Shown in pieces: positions 52,221 through 59,592 of a stretch of DNA of 64,000 bases. Each line of letters starts with the position of its first letter. Position 1 is the first letter of the stretch. The notes beneath the pieces were generated by a model. That model was not told the origin of the DNA. It saw only the letters and a list, made by a program, of their open reading frames with translations, and did no database searches. The stretch lies in the NCBI RefSeq assembly GCF_009604405.1, contig NZ_WEGK01000005.1:434001-498000 (forward strand), given 5' to 3'. This stretch comes from Nocardia macrotermitis (GTDB lineage: Bacteria; Actinomycetota; Actinomycetes; Mycobacteriales; Mycobacteriaceae). The position numbers and the translations under genes were made by a program.

Positions 52221-55063
52221 TGCAGCTCCTCGAGCATGGTCGTGCGCTGGATAAGGTCGCTGGTCAATTCCTTGAAACAGAATTCCCAGTAGCTGTCCCG
52301 GCAGCGGCGGGCGGCCACCTCCACGGCGGCGGTCGCCTCGATCGGGAAATGTGTTGCGGCGGTGTGGAACAGGCTGCGGTAGGCGGCCGGGGACAGGCTC
52401 GGCACGCCGGGCCGGGGCGCGGCGAGTTCGGCGCGGTCCAGCAGCAGCCGGATCAGGTGTTTGGCCAGCGGGATCGGCCACGGTCGCGGCACCGCCTGCA
52501 CCAGCAGTTCGATCTCGGCCAGCCAACTGCTGTCCAGTGAGCGCAGATACTGCACGCGCTGGTCGAGGGGCAGCAGTGCGAACAGTTGCCGCCGCACATC
52601 GGGATCGGCGCCGAGCGTGGGCGTACCGGTCAGTACCTCGAACAACGTTGCCGCCCAACGACTGTCGCGCTGCGCGAGGGCGGCATCAGCCCACCCGGCG
52701 GTGACCGGGCCGAGCAGATCGTCACGCATACCGACCCGCGCCGCCGAGCCGGGTGCGCCCAGCAGGGCGTCCCAATGCCGCAGCGGGGTCGCGGCGATCA
52801 CGCGACGCAGCCACTCCGCCGCGACGTGCGGCGCCCCGTCCAACCGGTAGGCGGTCTTCGAGGTGCGGTCGGCGATACCGTCGCGACGGGCCGAATCCTC
52901 CAGCCGCTGCGGCAGATCGGCCACCAGTTGCGCGCCGTCGAAGCCGATCCACCGCGCGGCGCGTTCGGTCATCCGCCCGGCGAAGGCCGAATCCGGCAGG
53001 CGGGCGAGCAGGTCCGCGGCGACCCTGCGGACCTGCGCGCGCGAATCGTCGAGCGCGGATTCCAGCAGCGGCTCGTCGGCGAGGGTGAGTCCCTCGGCGA
53101 GTACCGCCAGCAGATCCGCGCGCGCCGGGCCGGGCTCGGAATGCCAGGTGCCGGTGAGGGTTTCGCGGGCGGCCTGTGGATCGTGGGCCCGCAACTCGGT
53201 CAGCCAGGCGAGCCGCTCGGCGGGGCGACCGTGCGACCAGACATCCGTGTCGTCGGGTTTCGCGCGCGTCAGCGTATGCCAGGGCGTGTGGTGCGCGGAC
53301 AGCCAGCGGCCGCGTTCACCGGCCAGTCGTAGCAGCGATTCACGCAGGGGGACACGGGTTTTCGCCTGATCCAGCAGCAGGGTGCAGATCCCGTCGGGTG
53401 CGCGGAACCCGTGCGGTTCGGCGAGTTCGAACCATTCGGTGAGGAACGGCGATCCCTCGCGCAGCAGGCGGACCAGCCTGGTCGCGGCCGCGGCGGGCAG
53501 GACCGGACGGGGGTCGATCGCGGCGGGCTCGGGTGGCTCGGCGGTACCGGGCCGCACCGCGCCACGCGCGAAGACGTCCTGCAGGGCGGCGGCCTCGAGT
53601 AATACCAGGGCCGGATCGCCGTGCAGCCGCCCGACCGCCTCGGCCACCGGCCCGGACAACGTGGCCGGATCCAGTCCGCGCCGCGCCGTGCCCAACAGCG
53701 CCACCGAACCCAGCGCGCTGTTCCCGGCCCGGGACCCGCCGATCGCCGCCGCGTCGACGGTGGCCAGCTCCTCGCCCGCCCACGCCGAGGTCGGGACCAG
53801 CCCGTCGGCGGTCCATTCGCCCATGACCGTCACCGGCCGACCGCCCGACAGGCTCAGCAGCTGCCAGGGCTGCGCGGCGAGTCGCGCGATCGGCAGCGCT
53901 GCGCCGTCGTGATCTGCCACGGACCAGGCGCCACCGGACACCACCGGGATCACCTCGGTCAGCAGCATCGGCCACGACCGAAGCCACGGATCCGCGCCGA
54001 GCGCGCGGGCATGTTCGGTCAACGCGGCGGCGATTCCGCCCGGCCGTGCACCCGTGGCATCCGGCGTCGTGACGAGCGGCCGCGGGATCGGCTCCGGCAC
54101 ACCGTGCCGTTCACCCCACAGCGCCCGCAGCGGCGCGGCCCCCGGATAGAAGTGCAGCTCGGCATCGATCATCGTGCCCGGTACCGGCATATCCGGCGGA
54201 AAGGCGGGCGAGCCGTGTGAATGGTCCAGGATCAGCGCCCAGCGCCCGCTGGTCCGCCCGCGCATCCAGGCGCGACGCGTGTGCAGCTGCTCCTCCTCGG
54301 TGATGCGTATGCCCAGCACCATCCAGTGATCCCGGACGATGGGCTCCGCGCGGACCGATTCGGTGCCGACCGGGTAACCGATATGCGTGCGCGCACTCGC
54401 CGCGAGCGCCGGGTCCAGCTCGTCCAGGCGGCGATGTGCCGCCGCGAGCAGATGCAGCCGGGCGTATTCACACAGCAGCACCGCGGGCCAGTCCTCCCGG
54501 CCGACAATATTGCGTGGAAGTTGCCGCAGCGCCGCCGCGACGCCGGGAACCTGTGCGTCGACCATCCGCGCGGCCACCGCTTCGAAGGCGTCGAACGAGC
54601 GATCCGCCTGGGCCAGCCCCGTACGCACCTGATCGCACAGCCACACGTCCAGGTCCGCGAGTCCGCCCGCGACCCGCTCGCGGCGCTGCGTCACCGTCGC
54701 CGCGGACGGGGTCTTCTGTTGTGCGGCAACCGATCCGGCCTCCCGCTGGGCGCGAGATGCGAGCCACTGCTCGGCGTAATCGGCGGGCGCACCGACCTCG
54801 GACACCATGCCGTCGGACCAGATCAGCAGCAGGGACAAGGCGTGCTTGCAGGGGAATTTCCGGCTCGGACAGGAACATTTGTACGCGGGCCCGGACAGGT
54901 CCACGATCGTCTGGTACGGCTTGGCCCCGCTGCCCTTGCACAACCCCCACAGCGCGGTCTCGCACCAGCCGGTAGAACTCCACCGCCCGTGCAGCTTTCG
55001 CGCGGCGGCGAGGGACGCGGCATCGGGTGCGAGCGCGGTGACCTGTTGCGCGGTCCATGTCAT
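52217..55063 (-). CDS. SWIM zinc-finger protein with DUF5691-like helical repeat region
   Basis: 948 residues. The SWIM motif (CxCx-n-CxH) is YKCSCPSRKFPCKHALSLLL near residue 63, preceded by conserved WCETALWGLCKGSGAKPYQ. SWIM fingers bind DNA, RNA or protein. The long remainder is helical; segments such as DDSRAQVRRVAADLLARLPD look like HEAT-type repeats, and the C-terminus (FPIEATAAVEVAARRCRDSY) fits DUF5691. The two domains, separate proteins in many bacteria, seem fused here. ATG 55063 (MTWTAQQVTALAPDAAS) matches the family's usual start; ATG 55120 is possible. It is the promoter-proximal gene of the operon, facing the divergent ATPase gene. Confidence 0.85.
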   Translation of the reverse strand: MTWTAQQVTALAPDAASLAAARKLHGRWSSTGWCETALWGLCKGSGAKPYQTIVDLSGPAYKCSCPSRKFPCKHALSLLLIWSDGMVSEVGAPADYAEQWLASRAQREAGSVAAQQKTPSAATVTQRRERVAGGLADLDVWLCDQVRTGLAQADRSFDAFEAVAARMVDAQVPGVAAALRQLPRNIVGREDWPAVLLCEYARLHLLAAAHRRLDELDPALAASARTHIGYPVGTESVRAEPIVRDHWMVLGIRITEEEQLHTRRAWMRGRTSGRWALILDHSHGSPAFPPDMPVPGTMIDAELHFYPGAAPLRALWGERHGVPEPIPRPLVTTPDATGARPGGIAAALTEHARALGADPWLRSWPMLLTEVIPVVSGGAWSVADHDGAALPIARLAAQPWQLLSLSGGRPVTVMGEWTADGLVPTSAWAGEELATVDAAAIGGSRAGNSALGSVALLGTARRGLDPATLSGPVAEAVGRLHGDPALVLLEAAALQDVFARGAVRPGTAEPPEPAAIDPRPVLPAAAATRLVRLLREGSPFLTEWFELAEPHGFRAPDGICTLLLDQAKTRVPLRESLLRLAGERGRWLSAHHTPWHTLTRAKPDDTDVWSHGRPAERLAWLTELRAHDPQAARETLTGTWHSEPGPARADLLAVLAEGLTLADEPLLESALDDSRAQVRRVAADLLARLPDSAFAGRMTERAARWIGFDGAQLVADLPQRLEDSARRDGIADRTSKTAYRLDGAPHVAAEWLRRVIAATPLRHWDALLGAPGSAARVGMRDDLLGPVTAGWADAALAQRDSRWAATLFEVLTGTPTLGADPDVRRQLFALLPLDQRVQYLRSLDSSWLAEIELLVQAVPRPWPIPLAKHLIRLLLDRAELAAPRPGVPSLSPAAYRSLFHTAATHFPIEATAAVEVAARRCRDSYWEFCFKELTSDLIQRTTMLEELQ

Positions 55064-55495
55064 CGATTCGGTTCCCACTGGTGTCGTCGGCACTGTCGTC
55101 CCCCGTTTCGTTCGGTTCATCGGATTTCTACCCCACCCCACCGACAGAAATCGTCCGAGCGGCTCCGGAGCGAGTTCGCGGAGGGTTAGCGAGACCAATG
55201 ATGCTGGGGCGGTGCGTGATTGAAACTCCCGTGCGGTCTTGTGCCGGATATCGAACTCTGTCATTCTGTTCTGTTCGGTTGATCCGAACCACCCGATTTC
55301 GGGTGAGACCCGTGGAACTGCCCGGCCGGGGACGGCCGAGGGGTGGACATCGGGCGGATCACCGCTCGATGTCCATGAGCACACCCCGTCCGGGACGGTT
55401 CGCGGCCTCCGGCATACGCGAACGCGCGGCGGATCCGGTAGCGTCGCCGTATCTGTAGTCCGAACGCGTCACCGCGTTTGCGGAGGGAGTGGCAG
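55064..55495. other. 432-bp divergent control region of the MoxR-VWA operon and the ATPase pair
   Basis: No gene is supported here. It must hold promoters for both directions. The central part is less GC-rich and carries two abutting palindromes at 55273-55305. A long pair, GACATCGG and its relative GATGTCC, near 55340-55375 adds imperfect symmetry. Confidence 0.55.
55273..55305. promoter_or_regulatory. Two abutting palindromes, candidate operators
   Basis: GTTCGG-N5-CCGAAC (55273-55289) is directly followed by CACCCGA-TT-TCGGGTG (55290-55305). Both are perfect in their arms, share a CCGA/TCGG core, and lie roughly mid-way between the divergent start codons. Confidence 0.55.
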
Positions 55496-57910
55496 TTGGG
55501 GGACGTGTCCACCGGCGTCGCGCAACGCCTGTCCGATCTGGTGCGGCACCGCCTGGATGCCGATCCGGCGATCACCCCGGAGGTCTCGGCCGCGGTGCTG
55601 GCCGCGCTGGACGCCGAACCGGATCGGTCGCCGAGCCTGGGGATGAGCGGAATCTTCCTGCGCGCCATCAGGGTTCGCGGCTTTCGCGGTATCGGGCCCG
55701 AGGCGTCACTGCTACTGGATCCCGGCCCCGGACTCACACTGGTGGTGGGGCGCAACGGATCCGGTAAGTCGAGTTTCGCCGAGGCCGCCGAACTGGCCCT
55801 GACCGGCGACACCCGGCGCTGGGCGGGCCGGGCGTCGGTCTGGCGTGAGGGTTGGCGAAATCTCCACGACGGCAGCACATCCCGGGTCGAAGTGGAATTG
55901 ACCGCGGCCGGTCGGGACGGCGCGCTGAGCGTCGCGCGGGAGTGGCCCGAGGGCGCGGATCTCGCCGGTGGCACCTGGACGCAAGCGCGAAATGCCGCCG
56001 ATCCCACCGAATTTCGCGTCGAACGCTGGTCCCGCGCGCTCGAGCTGTACCGGCCGTTCCTGTCCTACAGCGAACTCGGCGCGCTGGTCGACGGCCGTCC
56101 CAGCGATCTGTTCGACGCACTGCACCGGCTGCTGGGCCTGGACGATCTCACCGCGGCGCAGGAACGCACCCGCGCGCGCCGCCTCGAATTGGAGCGTGCC
56201 GCAAGACAATCCCGCGACGAACGCAACGAGCTGCGCACCGCTCTCGAAACCGTCGTGGACGACCGCGCGGCCCGGGTCGCGCAGTTGCTGCGGGCCGCCG
56301 ATCCGGACCTGGCCGCGATCGGCCGCGAGGTGTCCGGCGCGCGGCACGACCCCACCGGTACCGCTGCCCTGCAAGCCATCCTGCGGCTGCGGCTACCCGA
56401 TGCCGGGGCGGTGGACGGCGCGGCCGCGGCGGTGCAGGCGGGTGCGCGGCGGCTGAGCGAACTCACCACCGGCGACACCGAGGCCGAACTGCGGGTGCTG
56501 GATCTGCTCGATCGCGCCCGCACCCATGCGGCCGCGGCGGGCGCCTGCGCGTGTCCGGTATGCGGCGCGGGCACGCTGGACGCGGAGTGGTTGCGCGAGA
56601 CCGACACCCAGATCGCCCGCCTGACCGAGCGCGCGGCCGCGGTCACCACCGCCCGCGACGCACTGCTGGCAGCGGCCGGCCGGGCCCGCGCTCTGGTCAC
56701 TCCGGTCCCCGCCGAACTGGATCCGCTGCCACCGCAGGCACCCAATGTCGACACCGCACCGGCCCGCCGCGCCTGGTCTGCATGGGCGACGCTGGCGCAG
56801 GCCGAACCCGACGCGGAGTTCCCGGAGCGGCTGCGCGCCGCGCACGCGGACCTGTCCCGGCTGCTGAACGCGCTGCGTGGTTCGGCGCGTAAGGAATTGG
56901 ACCGGCTCGACGCGGTCTGGATGCCGTTGGTGCCGCGGATCGCCGCCTGGTTGCAGGGCGCGCGGACGGTCACCGCCGCCGAATCCGAACTGCACACCGT
57001 CCGGCGCGCCGAGGATTGGCTCAAATCCGCCGCCGCCGGACTGCGCGAGGAGCGGATGGCCCCGCTGGCCGAGCACGCCCGCGGCATCTGGCGCGGTCTG
57101 CGGCAGCAGAGCAATGTGGATCTGGGCGTGATCCGGTTGCAGGGCAACGCCGGAGCCAGCCGCAAGGTACTGCTGGACGTCACCGTCGACGATGCCGGGA
57201 GCAACGCACTGGGCGTGATGAGTCAGGGCGAGCTGCACGCGCTGGGCCTGGCGCTGTTCCTGCCACGTGCGACGGTGTCGGAGAGTCCGTTCGGCTTCGT
57301 CGTCATCGACGATCCGGTGCAGGCGATGGATCCGGCCAAGGTCGACGGTCTGGCCAAGGTGCTCGCCGCGGCCGCGCGCAGCGGACGGCAGGTCGTGGTG
57401 TTCACCCACGACGAGCGGCTGGCCGAGGCGGTGCGCCGATTGCGTTTGGACGCAACGGTTCTGGATGTGCAGCGGCGGGAGCGTTCGGCCGTCGAGGTGC
57501 GGGTCGCGGAGGATCCGGTGCGCCGCTATCTCAGCGACGCCAACGCCCTGGTGCGCACCAAACAGCTGCCGCGCGCCATCGCCGCCGAACTGGTGGTGAC
57601 CTGTTGTCGTTCGGCCATCGAGGCCGCCGCCCTGGCCCGCTCCCGGCGCACGCTGCTGGGCGAGGGCGTGGATCACCGGGAGGTGCAGCGCCGGGTGGAT
57701 GCCGCGCGCACCACCTGGGAGAAGGTGTCGCTGGCCGTATTCGGCGATCCGGACCGGGTCGACGATCTGAACGAACTACTCGATCGGGAGGCGGCATGGG
57801 CGCGGGCGGTACTGCGGGACGCGGCCGCCGGGGCGCACATCCGGATCGATCGCGGCACCCGCGAATTGATCAGCGGGACCAGGAAATTCGTCAAATGGCT
57901 GAATCCGTAG
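55496..57910 (+). CDS. SMC/RecN-like ATPase with CxxC hook and C-terminal HEPN-like region
   Basis: 804 residues. Walker A GRNGSGKSS near residue 85 follows IRVRGFRGIGPEASLLLDPG; the ABC signature is GVMSQGELHALGLALFLPRA near 574; Walker B VVIDDPVQAMDP near 602; switch His in VVVFTHDERL. Between them is a helical arm with a CACPVCGAG motif near 352, like the zinc hook of Rad50/SbcC. The last 150 residues are helical (VTCCRSAIEAAALARSRR, then AAGAHIRIDRGTRELI), resembling HEPN-type domains that close similar defence ATPases. TTG 55496 is preceded by GGAGGG at 8 nt. The next gene overlaps it by 16 bp. Function may be DNA-end or RNA sensing; this is inference. Confidence 0.82.
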   Translation: MGDVSTGVAQRLSDLVRHRLDADPAITPEVSAAVLAALDAEPDRSPSLGMSGIFLRAIRVRGFRGIGPEASLLLDPGPGLTLVVGRNGSGKSSFAEAAELALTGDTRRWAGRASVWREGWRNLHDGSTSRVEVELTAAGRDGALSVAREWPEGADLAGGTWTQARNAADPTEFRVERWSRALELYRPFLSYSELGALVDGRPSDLFDALHRLLGLDDLTAAQERTRARRLELERAARQSRDERNELRTALETVVDDRAARVAQLLRAADPDLAAIGREVSGARHDPTGTAALQAILRLRLPDAGAVDGAAAAVQAGARRLSELTTGDTEAELRVLDLLDRARTHAAAAGACACPVCGAGTLDAEWLRETDTQIARLTERAAAVTTARDALLAAAGRARALVTPVPAELDPLPPQAPNVDTAPARRAWSAWATLAQAEPDAEFPERLRAAHADLSRLLNALRGSARKELDRLDAVWMPLVPRIAAWLQGARTVTAAESELHTVRRAEDWLKSAAAGLREERMAPLAEHARGIWRGLRQQSNVDLGVIRLQGNAGASRKVLLDVTVDDAGSNALGVMSQGELHALGLALFLPRATVSESPFGFVVIDDPVQAMDPAKVDGLAKVLAAAARSGRQVVVFTHDERLAEAVRRLRLDATVLDVQRRERSAVEVRVAEDPVRRYLSDANALVRTKQLPRAIAAELVVTCCRSAIEAAALARSRRTLLGEGVDHREVQRRVDAARTTWEKVSLAVFGDPDRVDDLNELLDREAAWARAVLRDAAAGAHIRIDRGTRELISGTRKFVKWLNP

Positions 57911-58335
57911 CGGAGCCTTCGCAACCGCCGACGGTCGCCGAGCGGCTGGCCGCGGCCGACGAGTTGTTGCGCGGCACGGTGACCGACGCGGGCGGGCTGT
58001 GGTCCCGGGCGACAGTATGGATTCTGCGGCTGGCGCTCGAACAGTCCATCGACCGGCTGTGGCTGGTGCTCGCGCCGCCGTTGGCGCGGTGCAGTATGCG
58101 GGCGCAGCTGCTGGCGCTGGATTCCTATGTCGGCCAGGAGACCTCGGCGCGGATCTCGGCGCTGTGGGCGACGTTGTCGCGGGTGGGGCATCACCAGGAC
58201 TACGAGCTGGCCCCGACCGTGGTGGAGTTGCGCCGCTGGTTCGACGAAACCGCCCGGCTCACCGGGGAATTGGCGATGTTGGCCGAGGCCGACGCCACGG
58301 CTACGGGAAAGCAACTACATACTGGCCGGTCGTAG
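57895..58335 (+). CDS. Small helical protein coupled to the SMC-like ATPase, HEPN-like
   Basis: 146 residues, all helical. It starts with ATG 57895 inside the end of the ATPase gene (16 bp overlap), implying coupled translation and a complex. Helices ATVWILRLALEQSIDRLWLV and ARISALWATLSRVGHHQDYE are separated by about 30 residues, with a later helix VVELRRWFDETARLTGELAM. The R-V-G-H-H turn resembles the R-x-x-x-H or G-N-x-x-H loop of HEPN and DUF4145 proteins, where it is an RNase site or a structural remnant. No other family is recognised. Confidence 0.7.
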   Translation: MAESVAEPSQPPTVAERLAAADELLRGTVTDAGGLWSRATVWILRLALEQSIDRLWLVLAPPLARCSMRAQLLALDSYVGQETSARISALWATLSRVGHHQDYELAPTVVELRRWFDETARLTGELAMLAEADATATGKQLHTGRS

Positions 58336-58346
58336 CGGCCCGTATT

Positions 58347-58368
58347 GTCCGGCGATTCGCTGCCGGAC
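58347..58368 (+). terminator. Terminator hairpin after the ATPase/HEPN-like operon
   Basis: GTCCGGC, 8-nt loop, GCCGGAC: a perfect 7-bp stem 12 bp after the stop codon. Confidence 0.6.
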
Positions 58369-58479
58369 GCCCCAATTTCGCTATCGACATGGGGATTTCG
58401 GCGATGCGGATGATCTATGAACAGTACTGTGTGCTTGCTGCGCGGTTTGCGGCATGAATGCGGTTGTTACACGGTCGGG

Positions 58480-58499
58480 TTTCATCCACGTCGATGAAA
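58480..58499 (+). promoter_or_regulatory. Inverted repeat next to the Shine-Dalgarno of the 31-residue peptide gene
   Basis: TTTCATC, 6 nt, GATGAAA: a perfect 7+7 dyad. Its 3' arm runs into AAAGAGAG, the only purine-rich ribosome-binding candidate before ATG 58512. A repressor or mRNA hairpin here would block translation. Confidence 0.45.
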
Positions 58500-58511
58500 G
58501 AGAGCTGCATC

Positions 58512-58607
58512 ATGGATACGCTCAACCTGCTCAATACCGGTTCGGCCCTGGTCGGTGACGTCAATTCGGCGCTGACCAACGTCATCAACCTGCTCAGTAT
58601 GTTGTGA
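58512..58607 (+). CDS. 31-residue amphipathic peptide (possible small mycomembrane/secreted peptide)
   Basis: ATG 58512 to TGA 58607. The peptide starts MDTLNLLNTGSALVGDVNSA and ends LTNVINLLSML: acidic, without Lys, Arg, Cys or aromatic residues, with Leu/Val/Ile at three- to four-residue spacing that makes an amphipathic helix. Codon third positions are strongly G/C, as in real genes here. It has no signal peptide. In length and MD-x-L-x-LL start it recalls the tiny leaderless pore peptides PorH/PorA of Corynebacterium, but a toxin, signalling peptide or regulatory ORF is also possible. A dyad covers its ribosome-binding site. It lies between the ATPase/HEPN-like pair and a YchJ gene. Confidence 0.5.
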   Translation: MDTLNLLNTGSALVGDVNSALTNVINLLSML

Positions 58608-58610
58608 TCC

Positions 58611-58616
58611 GATAAT
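58611..58616 (+). promoter_or_regulatory. Leaderless -10 hexamer for YchJ-family gene
   Basis: GATAAT (five of six matches to TATAAT), 6 nt before ATG 58623; no Shine-Dalgarno sequence. Confidence 0.45.
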
Positions 58617-58622
58617 CGAACG

Positions 58623-59027
58623 ATGCACAGCGAATCTCCGGCCGGCGCCGATCGGTGCCCGTGCCGCAGTGGTGAATCGTTCGAGCAGTGCTGCGGGCCG
58701 CGCTTGGACGGCACCCGGCCCGCACCCACTGCCGAAACACTCATGCGGTCGCGGTACACCGCGTTCGCCGTCGGCGACACCGCCTATCTGCTCACGTCCT
58801 GGCATCCCCGGACCCGGCCGCGTCGGCTCGAACTGGATCCGGGACAGCGTTGGATGTTCCTGGAGATTCTGCGCACACAGGCGGGTGGGCCGTTCGACGA
58901 CACCGGTGTGGTGGAGTTCCGCGCGCACTACCGGGCTGCGGGCGGCCGGAGTTCGCTGCACGAATGCAGCAGATTTGCCAGAGTCGACGGCGCATGGCGC
59001 TACCTGGACGGAGACGTGGAGATATAA
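58623..59027 (+). CDS. YchJ-family (UPF0225) protein with SEC-C zinc motif
   Basis: 134 residues. The N-terminal SEC-C motif CPCRSGESFEQCCGP binds zinc; the core TAETLMRSRYTAFAVGDTAY then LLTSWHPRTRP and FRAHYRAAGGRSSLHECSRF is the YchJ/DUF1186-type NTF2-like domain that is widespread in bacteria. The biochemical role is not established. The start at ATG 58623 follows a GATAAT hexamer by 6 nt, so the transcript is probably leaderless and separate from the peptide gene 15 bp upstream. Confidence 0.9.
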   Translation: MHSESPAGADRCPCRSGESFEQCCGPRLDGTRPAPTAETLMRSRYTAFAVGDTAYLLTSWHPRTRPRRLELDPGQRWMFLEILRTQAGGPFDDTGVVEFRAHYRAAGGRSSLHECSRFARVDGAWRYLDGDVEI

Positions 59028-59155
59028 CGATTCGGGTGCGTCTTTGTCGAGTTGTTGCCCGGTGTCGGAGACGCTCATACCGTTCCCGGTACAGATGCAC
59101 CGAGGAAGCGGAGGAGTTGCCAGAAGTTTTTTCCAGGGCAGATCCGCCGCCCACG

Positions 59156-59161
59156 TAGGGT
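59156..59161 (+). promoter_or_regulatory. Leaderless -10 hexamer for SelT/W/H-like gene
   Basis: TAGGGT, 6 nt before ATG 59168, with no convincing separate ribosome-binding site. Confidence 0.35.
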
Positions 59162-59167
59162 GCGGGT

Positions 59168-59440
59168 ATGCCACGAGTCGCGATCGAGTACTGCACCCAA
59201 TGCCGCTGGCTACTGCGGGCGGGGTGGATGGCTCAGGAGCTGTTGAGTACCTTCGCCACCCAACTGTCGGAGGTGGCGTTGATCCCGGGGGACGGGGGTG
59301 TCTTCCGCATCACACTCGACGGGGACCAGATCTGGGAACGCCGGTCCGACGGCGGTTTCCCCGATATCGCGCTGCTCAAACAGCGCGTTCGCGACCGGAT
59401 CGATCCCGGTCGCGATCTCGGTCATATCGATCGCGACTGA
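59168..59440 (+). CDS. SelT/SelW/SelH (Rdx) family thioredoxin-like protein
   Basis: 90 residues. Short Rdx-family protein with a redox CxxC at the N-terminus (IEYCTQCRWLLRAGWMAQEL) and the typical second half SEVALIPGDGGVFRITLDGD, then WERRSDGGFPDIALLKQRVR. The selenocysteine of animal homologues is cysteine here. These proteins are small thiol oxidoreductases of unclear partner. The start is preceded by a TAGGGT hexamer at 6 nt. The next unit, a leader peptide and esterase, starts 78 bp downstream. Confidence 0.9.
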   Translation: MPRVAIEYCTQCRWLLRAGWMAQELLSTFATQLSEVALIPGDGGVFRITLDGDQIWERRSDGGFPDIALLKQRVRDRIDPGRDLGHIDRD

Positions 59441-59484
59441 CGTGCGAGCGTTCGCGCCTCGCCGTCGGACATGATCTCGGACGT

Positions 59485-59502
59485 ACTCTCGTAACAGAGA
59501 GT
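59485..59502. promoter_or_regulatory. Palindrome upstream of leader peptide and esterase, candidate operator
   Basis: ACTCTC, GTAACA, GAGAGT: perfect 6+6 dyad ending 15 nt before the leader ATG and 1 nt before its Shine-Dalgarno sequence. TetR-type operators have this size and symmetry. Confidence 0.5.
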
Positions 59503-59517
59503 TGAGGAGGTGCCGCC

Positions 59518-59592
59518 ATGAGCGAGCGAGTTTCGAGCGCAGCTACCGCGGTTGTCATACCGGAGTCGAGCCGGAGCGAGGCACGGGGATGA
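59518..59592 (+). CDS. 24-residue leader peptide coupled to the esterase gene
   Basis: ATG 59518 has an excellent GAGGAGG Shine-Dalgarno sequence 6 to 7 nt upstream, better than that of the esterase itself. It encodes MSERVSSAATAVVIPESSRS followed by EARG and ends with TGA at 59590-59592, overlapping the esterase ATG in an ATGA junction. This is the classic layout for translational coupling. The peptide is Ser/Arg/Glu-rich with no recognisable function. An ACTCTC-N6-GAGAGT dyad stands between the promoter region and this start. Confidence 0.55.
   Translation: MSERVSSAATAVVIPESSRSEARG

Noticed and set aside
55064..55384. N-terminal extension of the SWIM protein
   Set aside because: The added sequence has no family similarity and would consume the divergent promoter region.
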